A stretch of 64,000 nt of DNA from Corynebacterium sp. 74A. Its GTDB lineage: Bacteria; Actinomycetota; Actinomycetes; Mycobacteriales; Mycobacteriaceae. The notes below the pieces were generated by a model. It was not told the DNA's origin, made no database searches, and worked only from the letters and a program-made list of their open reading frames with translations. The DNA lies in contig NZ_PQMG01000004.1 in the NCBI RefSeq assembly GCF_008930665.1, positions 1 through 64,000 on the forward strand. The letters run 5' to 3'. Below are positions 45,464 through 53,866 of the stretch, one piece after another. The position numbers and the translations under genes are program-made. How positions within the stretch are numbered: the first letter of the stretch is position 1; the number at the start of each line of letters is the position of its first letter.

Positions 45464-46025
45464 AGGCGGCACGGGTAAAACCACTACTGCCATCTACATG
45501 GCTACGATCATCGCTAACTGGGGACACCGTGTCGTTGTACTTGATGCGGATCCTCAAGGGTCTGCCACAGCATGGGCGGACATTGCCGCTGAGAACGAGC
45601 CGCTTCCCTTTGAAGTGGTCCCCGCGAACGCTCGTGTGCTCGCAAGACCGCGTAGAGAGGATGTAGTGATAATCGATTGTCCTCCAGGAGGCGGAAACAT
45701 CATCACCGCCGCCGTCGAGGCTGCCGATCTGGTACTCATTCCCACCTGCCCCTCGGCAATAGAGGTCGACAGAATGTGGTCCACTGTCGAGCTTGCTGAA
45801 GCCTCTAAGACCTCCTACGCGGTACTCCTAACGAGCGCGCAACTCGGCACCAAGGCCCTGGAGGAGCTTAGGTCTGCTCTTGACGACTCCGATACTCCGT
45901 GGATTCGACATATCATCCCTCAGAGAATGGAGATTAAACGCAGCTGGGGAGGAATTCCGATGAAAGCTCACGGCTACGACTTCGCGACCGCAGACGTTTT
46001 CGATATCGCTGGAGGGAAGAAGTAA
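45432..46025 (+). CDS. ParA family partition ATPase
   Basis: 197 residues, small ParA with deviant Walker A 'LKGGTGKTTT' (residues 9-18), 'VLDADPQGSATAW' and 'VIIDCPPGGG'. It is likely to help keep the excised ICE circle or regulate with the adjacent RHH protein. It overlaps the integrase gene upstream, and its stop overlaps the next ATG by one base (TAATG). A fragment of a second copy lies at 53076-53366. Confidence 0.9.
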   Translation: MTTTIALCNLKGGTGKTTTAIYMATIIANWGHRVVVLDADPQGSATAWADIAAENEPLPFEVVPANARVLARPRREDVVIIDCPPGGGNIITAAVEAADLVLIPTCPSAIEVDRMWSTVELAEASKTSYAVLLTSAQLGTKALEELRSALDDSDTPWIRHIIPQRMEIKRSWGGIPMKAHGYDFATADVFDIAGGKK

Positions 46026-46243
46026 TGACCAATCCCATGCAGCGGCGTAAACACTCTCAGCAGCCGGTGTCGACTGTAAAGGATGCGTTCCAACGCCCGA
46101 ACGACAATCGCAAACGACTGGTGGCAAGGGTCGATGCTGAACTACACGGCAAGTTCAAAGCAACGGCCGCTATGGAGAATCGATCGATCAACGATCTTCT
46201 TGAGGAGGCCATAACCACCTATCTGAAACGCCTAGAACGGTAG
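46025..46243 (+). CDS. Ribbon-helix-helix DNA-binding protein
   Basis: 72 residues. The C-terminal 45 residues ('KRLVARVDAELHGKFKATAAMENRSINDLLEEAIT'-type, residues ~29-63) have the beta-strand/helix/helix layout of CopG/ParG/Arc-type repressors. The N-terminal tail is flexible and basic. Next to ParA it is probably the centromere-binding partner, with the GGCAACAA repeats on either side of the module as candidate sites. Confidence 0.78.
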   Translation: MTNPMQRRKHSQQPVSTVKDAFQRPNDNRKRLVARVDAELHGKFKATAAMENRSINDLLEEAITTYLKRLER

Positions 46244-46280
46244 AATCTGGCAACATGGCAACTTGTTGCCGCCTCTCTAT

Positions 46281-46310
46281 GGCAACAAAGCAACAAAGCT
46301 ATTTGTTGCC
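46281..46310 (-). repeat. 30-bp inverted repeat of GGCAACAA units, right copy
   Basis: The perfect reverse complement of 44308-44337. Extra units GGCAAC...TTGTTGCC precede it at 46254-46270. It lies between the RHH gene and the methylase/helicase start, where it could also act as operator. Confidence 0.75.
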
Positions 46311-46401
46311 GTAAAGACGCAGTTTAAACGCTATTTTGCGCCTGCTTGCTCCAGTACGATTAACCATTTGTCGGGTTGATTTACATGGAGGAGTAGAGCA
46401 C

Positions 46402-49400
46402 ATGGCAAGGCGTAGACAGACACGTAGCGACGAGAATCAATTGGGGCTCTTCGACATACTCGACGGCGCCCTCCAACCGACATCAGAGGCAGAAAAGGAA
46501 GAGAGTAACAATGGCGACATACGCAGAGCCGGAGATGCTGAAGGAGTGGCACGAGATCTTGGGCCTTCCGACCGACGAGGACTCGATCGAGGAAGCCTGG
46601 CAGGAGCTGCTGGACAGGACCGGAGAAGCAATCTACGAAGCGACCGAGAACGCGAAGGCGAACTGGGCGAAGCAGAATCCGGGGCAACGGCTGGACGAGA
46701 ACGTCGACGAGTGGATGAAGATTCACGAACAGGCGCACTACATCGGGAGCGAACTAGTTCTCGAGGAGATGTACCTCGAGCCGATCAGGGCTCTCCGGAT
46801 GCAGCAGATGCAGGAGGAAGAAGCAGAGGAGTTCGATCCGGACAAGTCTCCGATGGACGCCGACAGCTGGGAGGAGTACTACCGACTGGTGGACGCCCGC
46901 TACGGCAAGTCTGGGGCGGGAAAGATGTACTAGAAGGAACTCCTTCGACGTTTGATCCGCGCCGTCGCGAGCCGGTGGCGCGTGATCCACGTCAGCGTGC
47001 TGAGGATAATATCGCCGCTATCGAGCTACTGTATTCGCTTCATGAACAACAACGGTGGGCAACACCAGAAGAACAGCAAGTGCTGGCGAAGTACTCGTCA
47101 TGGGGTGGAGTATCGGCACTGTTTGATCGTCGTAGCGCCGAATGGGCTGAACTGAGAGACCGGCTACGGAAAACGGTAGATGATCGCACATATCGAATTC
47201 TTGATTCGAGTACCACCACCGCTTTTTTCACTCCCGAAGAGCTAGTGCGCCCCATGTGGGACGTTCTAGCCCAAGCTGGTATCACCGAGGAACACCGAGT
47301 CCTCGAACCCGGTGCTGGAACCGGCAACTTTATCAGCAATGCTTCACGCCAAGAGAACATGATTGGGGTGGAGCAAGACCCGATCTCTGCAGGTATCGCC
47401 CGCCAGCTCTATCCGACAGCGACGATCATGGAGCTGGGGTATGAAAATGTTGACCTGCCGAAGGGTACGTTCCAAGCGGCTATTGGCAACGTCCCGTTCG
47501 AGAACCGCTCTTTGAACGACCCGAAGTACAACCGCGGTCAACTATCAATTCACAACCATTTCATCACCAAGACTCTGGAGATGATGGACGACGGTGGTGT
47601 TTTTGCGGTCATAACCAGCACCTATACGGCCGATGCGGCAAATACCACCGCACGCGAAGCAATGATCAACCAGGCCGATCTTATAGGCGCGGTCCGGCTT
47701 CCTTCCGGTGCGTTCCAAGCGAACGCTGGCACGGGTGTCACCAGTGACATACTCCTATTCCGAAAACGGCCCAGTGATCAAGCCCCAAGTGCCTTGTCCG
47801 ACGCTTTCATCGAAACAAAACGGATGTCGGTCGGTGAAGGCGAGGAACTACGAGTCAACGGTGTGTTCGTCGATAGGCCATGGGCGATTGCAGGTACCCC
47901 AAGTCTTACTCGTAATCAATTCGGTAAGCCCAGCCTGCATATAGCGCCTGATAGTGAGGATGTTGCCGAGGAGCTTAAGGCAAGCTTTTCTCGTTTTATC
48001 GACGAGGCTGCATCGACAGCGCCTCCGCAGGTAGTTGCCGACTTCGATCTTCAGGCCGTCGTCGATGCTCAGGTATTCGAACAGCCCACGCCAGGCACTA
48101 TTCGCTATATCGCTGATGAAAACTCTGTGCAGTTCCAGCGTTACTCACACAAGAATCAGGCGTGGGTTGAGGTAAAGCCACCGGCAAAAGCTGCTATCCC
48201 TCGCTGGACTGCGACCATCGACCTCATGGAGACCGCTAAAAGACTTCAAGAGGCACGACGCGAAGGCGATGAATCTGGTGCCGAGGTCTACTACCAGCAG
48301 CTGGTGGCTCAGCATGAAACGTTCGTTGAGCGCTGGGGCGCATTGAACACTGTCGAGGAAAAGACCACCATGCGGGCCCCATCGAAAAAGCAGCAGGAGT
48401 TGCTTTTTAAGGAGCGTGAGCAGCAGTGGCGTAAAGAGCATATGCTCGTACCTTCCGAGCCACTACCTGAGAACGTCGAGCAGCAGCTTCGCTCCGAGGT
48501 TACTGAAAAGCAGCCTTACACGAAGAAGAAGTTGCCCTACATCGATCCTTTTGACAAGGACCCGCGCTCAATAATGTTGCTTGGCTTGGATGAGGTCGAC
48601 GCGTCTACTGGGGAAGTTGCGAAAAAGGGCCTGTTGCTCGGTAAACAGGCGAGCAGTAGCCGGAATAAAGTACAGGTTTCCACGCTCGAGGATGCTATCG
48701 CGGTCAGCATTAGCGAATACGGGGTTATCGATCCGGCGGGTGTTGCCGACGCCCTTGGTCGGGATCCAGAGGATGTCGTGGAGGAGCTGGTGTCTTCCGG
48801 GCAGGTTTACCGTGATCCTGCCGATCCCGAGCGGCTGATGCGTCGTGAGACGTATCTTTCTGGCAATGTGCGCACCAAGCTTGAGGAAGCAAGAGCCGCT
48901 GTCAGCGAGGATCCTCGCCTGCAGGCAAACGTGGATGCTCTCAAAGAGGTCATACCTGAACAGGCCGAGCAGCTGCCCACTATCCGCCCCGGTACCGGCT
49001 GGGTCGACAAGCGCTACTACGAGCAGTACCTCATCGAGCGCCTAGGCGCGCCGAAGACCACCAAGGTAGTCCGAGCTGGTGGTTCGTGGACGATTGATTT
49101 CGGCGAGAGGCAATGGAACTACGGTGGAAAAGCCGACCTAGATTTCGGCTTGGTAGCTGCTGGTGGAAGCCCCCGTTTCAATTACCGCTCACAGCGGGCG
49201 GAGCTACAGCGCTACGCCAACCAAGGCTTGGCATGCACGCGAGGCGACGGAGTCGTTATCCCCGCCTTCAGAATGTTCCAGAATGCGCTAAATCTGCGCA
49301 CCCCGGAAGTTCGCTATGGAACCTCGTGGGCCACTAACCACCCATCAGACAAGGTGTCTGGTGAGGCGACACGGTTCGCAACCCGGAAGTGGCACGATAT

Positions 49401-52400
49401 CCAAGCTGACTTCTCGAATTGGCTCCTTAGCGACCCCGACCGCTATCAAGAGCTCCTCAAACTCTACAACGAGAAATTCAGAAGCCATGCCGCGCCGAAA
49501 TATGATGGATCAGGCCGCAAACTGCCGGGATGCGCCGTCACAACCCCGTACGCCTATCAGAAAAACGCCGTTGAACGCATCATCAACGAGCCCGGAACAC
49601 TCCTCAACCACTGTGTTGGTGCTGGTAAAACCGGCACGATGTTCATGGCTGCCATGGAACTGAAACGTCTCGGGAAAGCGCAGCAACCATGGATCGTGGT
49701 ACCAAACCATATTGCGTCCCAAGTGGTGGCTGAGTCGCAGCAGTGGTACCCAGAAGCGAAAGTGCTTACCCCACCGGAGAACGCCAGCCGTGAAGATAAA
49801 ATCCAATTCGTCTCACAGGCTATGGCCGAGGACTGGGACTTTGTGATCGTCTCTGACACGATCTTCAAGTCGATTGACATGTCTACAACCTTCCAGCAGC
49901 AGTACCTGCAGGAACGATACGACGAGCTCGACCAAGCGTATCAGGCCATAGCCCTTGAGCATGGTGTCGACTCACCCCTGGCCAAGCGTGCTCGATCAGC
50001 GCGGAAAAACATTGATAAACGGCTCACAGCGTTGAAATCTTCCAGCAGAATCGAGGGGCTAGACTTCGACGCTACCCCTGCAGATTATCTGTTTATCGAC
50101 GAAGCACACGAGTACAAGAACCTTGATCGGCAGTCTGCTATCGCGGACATGAGCATCACCGGCTCCCAGAAGGCCACAGACCTTGATATGAAGCTGAGCT
50201 ATCTCCGTCAGGCGAACAACACCGCAGGTAAAAATGTGGAGACGACTCCCGTGTGCACCCTCGCGACCGGTACCCCAATCGCGAACAATGTCGCAGAAAT
50301 ATGGGTGATGCAGCACTACCTCCGCCCTGACCTCGCCCGATCTATGTCCGTCGCTAGCATTGATCAGTGGGCTGCAATGTTCAGCAGCCAGAGCACTGAG
50401 TTCGAGATCAATGCCCAAAACGAGCTTGTGTCTAAAAACCGCACCAGGGGCTACAGCAACGTCGCGGACCTGCAAGCTATCGCGCATCAATTCACAGATA
50501 CTGTGTACCAAGAACAAATTGAGCATAGGCTACCCATGTTAAGCAATGATGGGCGGCCTATCACGGTGTCGTTCTCGGTTGGGCAAGAAGCACGCGACTT
50601 TATGCGCGACTTCAAAGACCGACTTTCACCACAGCAAGAGTTCAACCCAGCACGCGACTCCGTGTTAAAGATACTGACGGATGGACGCAAGGTTGCTATC
50701 TCACCGCGCCTAGTCCATCTCGATATTGAGGGAGCTTCACCACGGGCTAAGGCCGTAGCAGAGAATGTGCTCGCCACCTACCACGCCCACAAGGATGACC
50801 GTTATTTGGACGTCAACGGCAATCCACATCCTAATCCGGGCGGGCTTCAAATCGCCTTCCTTGACTCCGCTGTTCCAACTGGAGATGGCTCCTACAGCCT
50901 CTACCAGGAGATAAAGGACCTGCTTGTGGAACAAGGTATGAATCCTGACCGGATCGAGTTTGCGCAGGATCACGTTAAACAGCGTGAAGCGTTGTATAAG
51001 CGTTGTCGCAATGGGGAGGTTGATCTTCTTATTGGTTCCACGAGACTGTTGGGAACGGGGGTCAATATCCAAGATCGTGTCACCGCGATCCACCATGTGG
51101 ATCTACCGTGGCGGCCAGCAGATCTAGAGCAGCGCAATGGACGCGGTATCCGTAAAGGTAACCAAAACCTAGAAATGGATGAGTACCACTATATCGCCGA
51201 GGGAACCGCAGACGCGGTGAGTTGGCAGGCCTTCACGAGGAAACTCGGATTCATCAATGATTTCTTCCGCACTGGACGTGTCATCGATCAGTTAGAGCCA
51301 ATAGAAGATTCCTCGGAGGACGTCGCTGCCATGCACAAAGCTATCGCGACCGGCGATCAACGCTACGTCACACTCCACCGCCTTGAGCAGCGCCGCGATG
51401 AGCTAGTCAGCAAACGTCAAGAGTGGCAGGCCGCACGCCAATCGAATCAATCCTCTATCACCTACCTACGGTCAACAGTCGCGACTCATGACAGCGCAAT
51501 CGGCTTTTACTCACGACACATCGACAGTGCGCACGACTGGCTTAGTAGTGAGCATCGTGCCTGGGCCAACGGAAGGGGCGAGGTATTTACTACCCGTATT
51601 GAGGCTGCAACCTCTATCACAAGCTCTATTGCGCGAGGTCTTCGCTTTCGTCAACAGGAACCCCAGACTATCGCCGTCATTGCTGGTGTGGAGTTTGAAG
51701 GGCGCTATAGCGTAGCTAATACCTGTTACGAGGTATATGCAAAGAACGGCCCGCAAGACATGGCCGCGGTTAGTCGCTTCAGCTTCCAAGACATCGCCGA
51801 GTTTGACGAGAATACCGCCAAGAGGTCTGGAGCGCTGAAACGTCTGGAAAATAAAATCGAGTCAATGCCCAGCACCTTAGAGCGCCACTACGTGGATCGA
51901 GCACATGCAGCCCAAGAGCTGTCTGAGTTAGAACAGAAATCTGCCCCGAACTTCGCTCACACTAAGGAACTCAACGAGCTTGAGAGTAGTATAGGTGAGC
52001 TCCGATCAGAGCTGGTGGCGAAAGAGAAGTCCGGAGTAGCGATCCAGGACGAAATTGACTACAGGCAGCGGTGCGCCGTGCGAGGGCGGGGGAAGGAATG
52101 GTCGCTGGAGCTTAACCCGACACAGGCCTATGTTGAGGAGCGGGGGAAAGCGACTGTCAACGAGGTAGTGCTTGAAGCCAAGACGAGAGAAGCCGATTGT
52201 CTGCAGGCGGCTGGCGAAATATCCAAAGAACAGCGCGATTGCCGGGTAGCACAATACCAACGTGAGTTTCCAGTCCAGTCCGCGGATGAGAAGGCCCTAT
52301 ATAGCGCCAGACTCCTCCTCGACAAAGTCAGTGGCAAAACTCCAACAGCTCAACACAGAGACAGGAAAGGTGAAGAGACGTCCTCGTTGACGCAGCCACA

Positions 52401-52452
52401 CGCACCAAACCAAGCCGTCCAAAGGCAACCCCCACCATCCATGGGGACGTAA
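46402..52452 (+). CDS. Giant N6-adenine methylase / SF2 helicase protein
   Basis: 2016 residues. Start ATG 46402 has GGAGGAG upstream (MARRRQTRSDENQLGLFD). Residues ~37-180 are low-complexity Arg/Gly/Asp sequence because this stretch also encodes the nested gene in another frame. Then come a methylase motif I 'VLEPGAGTGNF' (~300), motif IV 'GNVPF' (~361), a SF2 helicase with Walker A 'CVGAGKT' (~1073), 'FIDEAHEYKN' (~1232) and 'QRNGRGIRKGNQ' (~1580), and a long coiled coil (~1650-1980). Such proteins are common in actinobacterial and Bacteroides conjugative elements; DNA processing or anti-restriction roles are inferred. Confidence 0.85.
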   Translation: MARRRQTRSDENQLGLFDILDGALQPTSEAEKEESNNGDIRRAGDAEGVARDLGPSDRRGLDRGSLAGAAGQDRRSNLRSDREREGELGEAESGATAGRERRRVDEDSRTGALHRERTSSRGDVPRADQGSPDAADAGGRSRGVRSGQVSDGRRQLGGVLPTGGRPLRQVWGGKDVLEGTPSTFDPRRREPVARDPRQRAEDNIAAIELLYSLHEQQRWATPEEQQVLAKYSSWGGVSALFDRRSAEWAELRDRLRKTVDDRTYRILDSSTTTAFFTPEELVRPMWDVLAQAGITEEHRVLEPGAGTGNFISNASRQENMIGVEQDPISAGIARQLYPTATIMELGYENVDLPKGTFQAAIGNVPFENRSLNDPKYNRGQLSIHNHFITKTLEMMDDGGVFAVITSTYTADAANTTAREAMINQADLIGAVRLPSGAFQANAGTGVTSDILLFRKRPSDQAPSALSDAFIETKRMSVGEGEELRVNGVFVDRPWAIAGTPSLTRNQFGKPSLHIAPDSEDVAEELKASFSRFIDEAASTAPPQVVADFDLQAVVDAQVFEQPTPGTIRYIADENSVQFQRYSHKNQAWVEVKPPAKAAIPRWTATIDLMETAKRLQEARREGDESGAEVYYQQLVAQHETFVERWGALNTVEEKTTMRAPSKKQQELLFKEREQQWRKEHMLVPSEPLPENVEQQLRSEVTEKQPYTKKKLPYIDPFDKDPRSIMLLGLDEVDASTGEVAKKGLLLGKQASSSRNKVQVSTLEDAIAVSISEYGVIDPAGVADALGRDPEDVVEELVSSGQVYRDPADPERLMRRETYLSGNVRTKLEEARAAVSEDPRLQANVDALKEVIPEQAEQLPTIRPGTGWVDKRYYEQYLIERLGAPKTTKVVRAGGSWTIDFGERQWNYGGKADLDFGLVAAGGSPRFNYRSQRAELQRYANQGLACTRGDGVVIPAFRMFQNALNLRTPEVRYGTSWATNHPSDKVSGEATRFATRKWHDIQADFSNWLLSDPDRYQELLKLYNEKFRSHAAPKYDGSGRKLPGCAVTTPYAYQKNAVERIINEPGTLLNHCVGAGKTGTMFMAAMELKRLGKAQQPWIVVPNHIASQVVAESQQWYPEAKVLTPPENASREDKIQFVSQAMAEDWDFVIVSDTIFKSIDMSTTFQQQYLQERYDELDQAYQAIALEHGVDSPLAKRARSARKNIDKRLTALKSSSRIEGLDFDATPADYLFIDEAHEYKNLDRQSAIADMSITGSQKATDLDMKLSYLRQANNTAGKNVETTPVCTLATGTPIANNVAEIWVMQHYLRPDLARSMSVASIDQWAAMFSSQSTEFEINAQNELVSKNRTRGYSNVADLQAIAHQFTDTVYQEQIEHRLPMLSNDGRPITVSFSVGQEARDFMRDFKDRLSPQQEFNPARDSVLKILTDGRKVAISPRLVHLDIEGASPRAKAVAENVLATYHAHKDDRYLDVNGNPHPNPGGLQIAFLDSAVPTGDGSYSLYQEIKDLLVEQGMNPDRIEFAQDHVKQREALYKRCRNGEVDLLIGSTRLLGTGVNIQDRVTAIHHVDLPWRPADLEQRNGRGIRKGNQNLEMDEYHYIAEGTADAVSWQAFTRKLGFINDFFRTGRVIDQLEPIEDSSEDVAAMHKAIATGDQRYVTLHRLEQRRDELVSKRQEWQAARQSNQSSITYLRSTVATHDSAIGFYSRHIDSAHDWLSSEHRAWANGRGEVFTTRIEAATSITSSIARGLRFRQQEPQTIAVIAGVEFEGRYSVANTCYEVYAKNGPQDMAAVSRFSFQDIAEFDENTAKRSGALKRLENKIESMPSTLERHYVDRAHAAQELSELEQKSAPNFAHTKELNELESSIGELRSELVAKEKSGVAIQDEIDYRQRCAVRGRGKEWSLELNPTQAYVEERGKATVNEVVLEAKTREADCLQAAGEISKEQRDCRVAQYQREFPVQSADEKALYSARLLLDKVSGKTPTAQHRDRKGEETSSLTQPHAPNQAVQRQPPPSMGT
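46511..46933 (+). CDS. Nested gene: acidic 140-residue protein inside the helicase ORF
   Basis: Lies entirely within the 5' part of the 46402-52452 gene, same strand, +1 frame. It starts MATYAEPEMLKEWHEILGLP with AAGGAAGAGAG about 7 bases upstream. It is Glu/Asp/Met-rich and helical, with repeated 'W..H' and 'EEWxELL' patterns and C-terminal 'RYGKSGAGKMY'. A decayed homologue with the same ribosome site at 43741 shows it is a genuine, independently transmitted gene. Function unknown; a small acidic DNA-mimic or accessory factor is possible. Confidence 0.72.
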   Translation: MATYAEPEMLKEWHEILGLPTDEDSIEEAWQELLDRTGEAIYEATENAKANWAKQNPGQRLDENVDEWMKIHEQAHYIGSELVLEEMYLEPIRALRMQQMQEEEAEEFDPDKSPMDADSWEEYYRLVDARYGKSGAGKMY

Positions 52453-52505
52453 TAAAGGGTAGAATCAGATCTGGTTCCGCCCCTAGTGGTCGGCTTCTTT
52501 CGTCG

Positions 52506-52547
52506 CTGCGCGAGGTACTCGCGCGCGATCGTGTGTACCTCGCGCAG
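52506..52547 (+). promoter_or_regulatory. Perfect inverted repeat upstream of the 46-residue peptide gene
   Basis: Arms CTGCGCGAGGTAC (52506-52518) and GTACCTCGCGCAG (52535-52547), 16-base loop, no T-run. It could end the helicase message, form an attenuator, or be an operator for the peptide gene 45 bp downstream; a TTGACT at 52550 follows directly. Confidence 0.5.
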
Positions 52548-52591
52548 TATTGACTGGCGAGAGGACCATAGCGATCGAAAGGAGGTGCGAC

Positions 52592-52732
52592 ATGTCCAAA
52601 AGGACACGAAGCACACCCGGTCGAGACGAAGAAAACCTCGGCGCCAGCCCCTCTGAGAAAGTGAAGCTGGCAACCGAGGTTCTAAAATTCTTGACCGCGT
52701 GGGCAAAGGCCTTTGCCGAGGTCTTCACCTAA
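52592..52732 (+). CDS. 46-residue amphipathic peptide
   Basis: The N-terminal half is charged (MSKRTRSTPGRDEENLG) and the C-terminal half is an amphipathic helix (KVKLATEVLKFLTAWAKAF). It has a near-perfect ribosome site (AAAGGAGGT, 7 bases before ATG) and a textbook terminator, so it is probably strongly expressed. There is no signal peptide. It could be a leaderless bacteriocin/PSM-like peptide, a membrane-active toxin or a small regulator; I recognise no family. Confidence 0.6.
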   Translation: MSKRTRSTPGRDEENLGASPSEKVKLATEVLKFLTAWAKAFAEVFT

Positions 52733-52747
52733 GGGTCTTGTACCCGT

Positions 52748-52787
52748 CACCCTCTCAGCGGTGCGAACGCTGAGGGGGTGTTTTTTT
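52748..52787 (+). terminator. Strong intrinsic terminator
   Basis: CACCCTCTCAGCG pairs with CGCTGAGGGGGTG across a 7-base loop, followed by seven T. It is 15 bp past the 46-residue peptide stop. Confidence 0.9.
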
Positions 52788-53023
52788 AGATACCAGCAAG
52801 GTGATGAGGCAACCGTGCTGCTGACTCAAAGTATAAGCCATTCGCTATATTCCCGCTACTCCGCATAGTCCCTATAGTCTCTATATTCTCGCTACAGCCC
52901 CGAGCAACTTGGTGCATGAAGGTGTGCAGCCGGTACGCCCACGAGAAGGAAGCCTTTACTTCAACCTACGGAAAACTATCCCATTGAGGCCGCTTTTGCG
53001 GTCGAGTTCGCGCCAAGACAGCG

Positions 53024-53071
53024 CCAAGCTCACCAGATCGTAGCGCCCGCGGGCGGGCGAGGAGCTGCCGC
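53024..53071 (+). repeat. 48-bp direct repeat, copy 1
   Basis: Matches 54687-54734 with about four mismatches; the first 28 bases are identical. It adjoins the ParA fragment here and the IS3 remnant in copy 2. Probably shared debris of an insertion event. Confidence 0.5.
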
Positions 53072-53075
53072 GGCG

Positions 53076-53366
53076 AGAACGTAGTCCTAATCGATTGCCC
53101 TCCGGGAGGCGGTAACATAATTTCCGCTGCTATTGAACCCGCCGACCTCGTTCTCATCCCCACCTGTCCATCGGCGACCGAGGTCGATAGGATGTGGTCC
53201 ACTGTCGAGCTTGCTGAAGCTTCCAAGACAGCATGCACCGTTCTTCTAACGAGTGCCTAGCTGGGCGCGAAAGTGCTCGTGGACCTCCAAGAGGCATTGA
53301 ACCACTCGGGTACACCGTGGATTCGCCACATCATTCCTCAACGGATGGACATCAAACGTAGTTGGG
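53076..53366 (+). pseudogene. ParA fragment (truncated)
   Basis: Nucleotide- and protein-level similarity to 45655-45950 of the intact parA, from 'VVLIDCPPGGGN' to 'WIRHIIPQRMDIKRSWG'. It has an in-frame stop (GTGCCTAGC where the intact gene has GTAACGAGCGCGCAA) and no Walker A. It is joined directly to a YhgE/Pip fragment. Confidence 0.82.
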
Positions 53367-53369
53367 GCT

Positions 53370-53610
53370 GCCCAACCAGTTCCTCGGCCATCATGGCGAT
53401 CTGTTCGACGCCTCTGGAAACATGGGTAGCATCCGCGCCCAGCTCTCCCGTTCCGCTCTGCAGCTGGGCCATGCCGTTGACCAGGGTGTCGGTATCGGAC
53501 CTGGCATCGGCGAGCCCAGTACCGAGGCGGTCGGCCCCGTTGCGGAGCTGAGCGGTGCCATCAGCGAGGGGGAACCGTCGGAAAAAAGAAATAGGTCGCA
53601 TTGGAAAAGT
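53370..53610 (-). pseudogene. YhgE/Pip-like protein fragment
   Basis: The minus strand encodes 'GTAQLRNGADRLGTGLADA' and similar 'L..G..QL..G..EL' repeats, the periodic central domain of YhgE/Pip membrane proteins. Neither end is present. It is fused to the ParA fragment at ~53368. Confidence 0.65.
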
Positions 53611-53718
53611 CCACAAACATCTCCGACCCCGAGCCGAAAATGTTCATGGACGTAACATAGCCGCACGAACCATCCTCGCTAACATCTAAGAGCGAAATGT
53701 CAGTAGCAGGTTTATCTG

Positions 53719-53853
53719 CTAGTGCTTCTTAAATAGAGCTTTAAGGCCTTTTCCTTGGAGGTCCGGATTTGACTTCATGCGTTGCCGCAGGCCCCGAGCA
53801 TAGCCAAAACTCCCAGCCGCAAACACCGCAACTCCAATCAAAAACAGCGACAT
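53719..53853 (-). CDS. 44-residue single-TM protein, possible immunity partner
   Basis: Starts MSLFLIGVAVFAAGSFGYA (one TM helix), then a basic tail ending 'KGLKALFKKH'. ATG 53853 has GGAG about 8 bases upstream and lies 13 bp after the stop of the secreted-protein gene. Small cationic membrane proteins directly downstream of a secreted toxin are typical immunity proteins; that role is inferred from position and shape. Confidence 0.6.
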   Translation of the reverse strand: MSLFLIGVAVFAAGSFGYARGLRQRMKSNPDLQGKGLKALFKKH

Positions 53854-53866
53854 TGGTAACTCCAGT

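Noticed and set aside
46402-46510. Treating the helicase start as spurious and beginning the gene after 46933
   Set aside because: ATG 46402 has a strong ribosome site and a plausible N-terminus, and the frame is continuous, so the long form is kept. The alternative is recorded as a finding.
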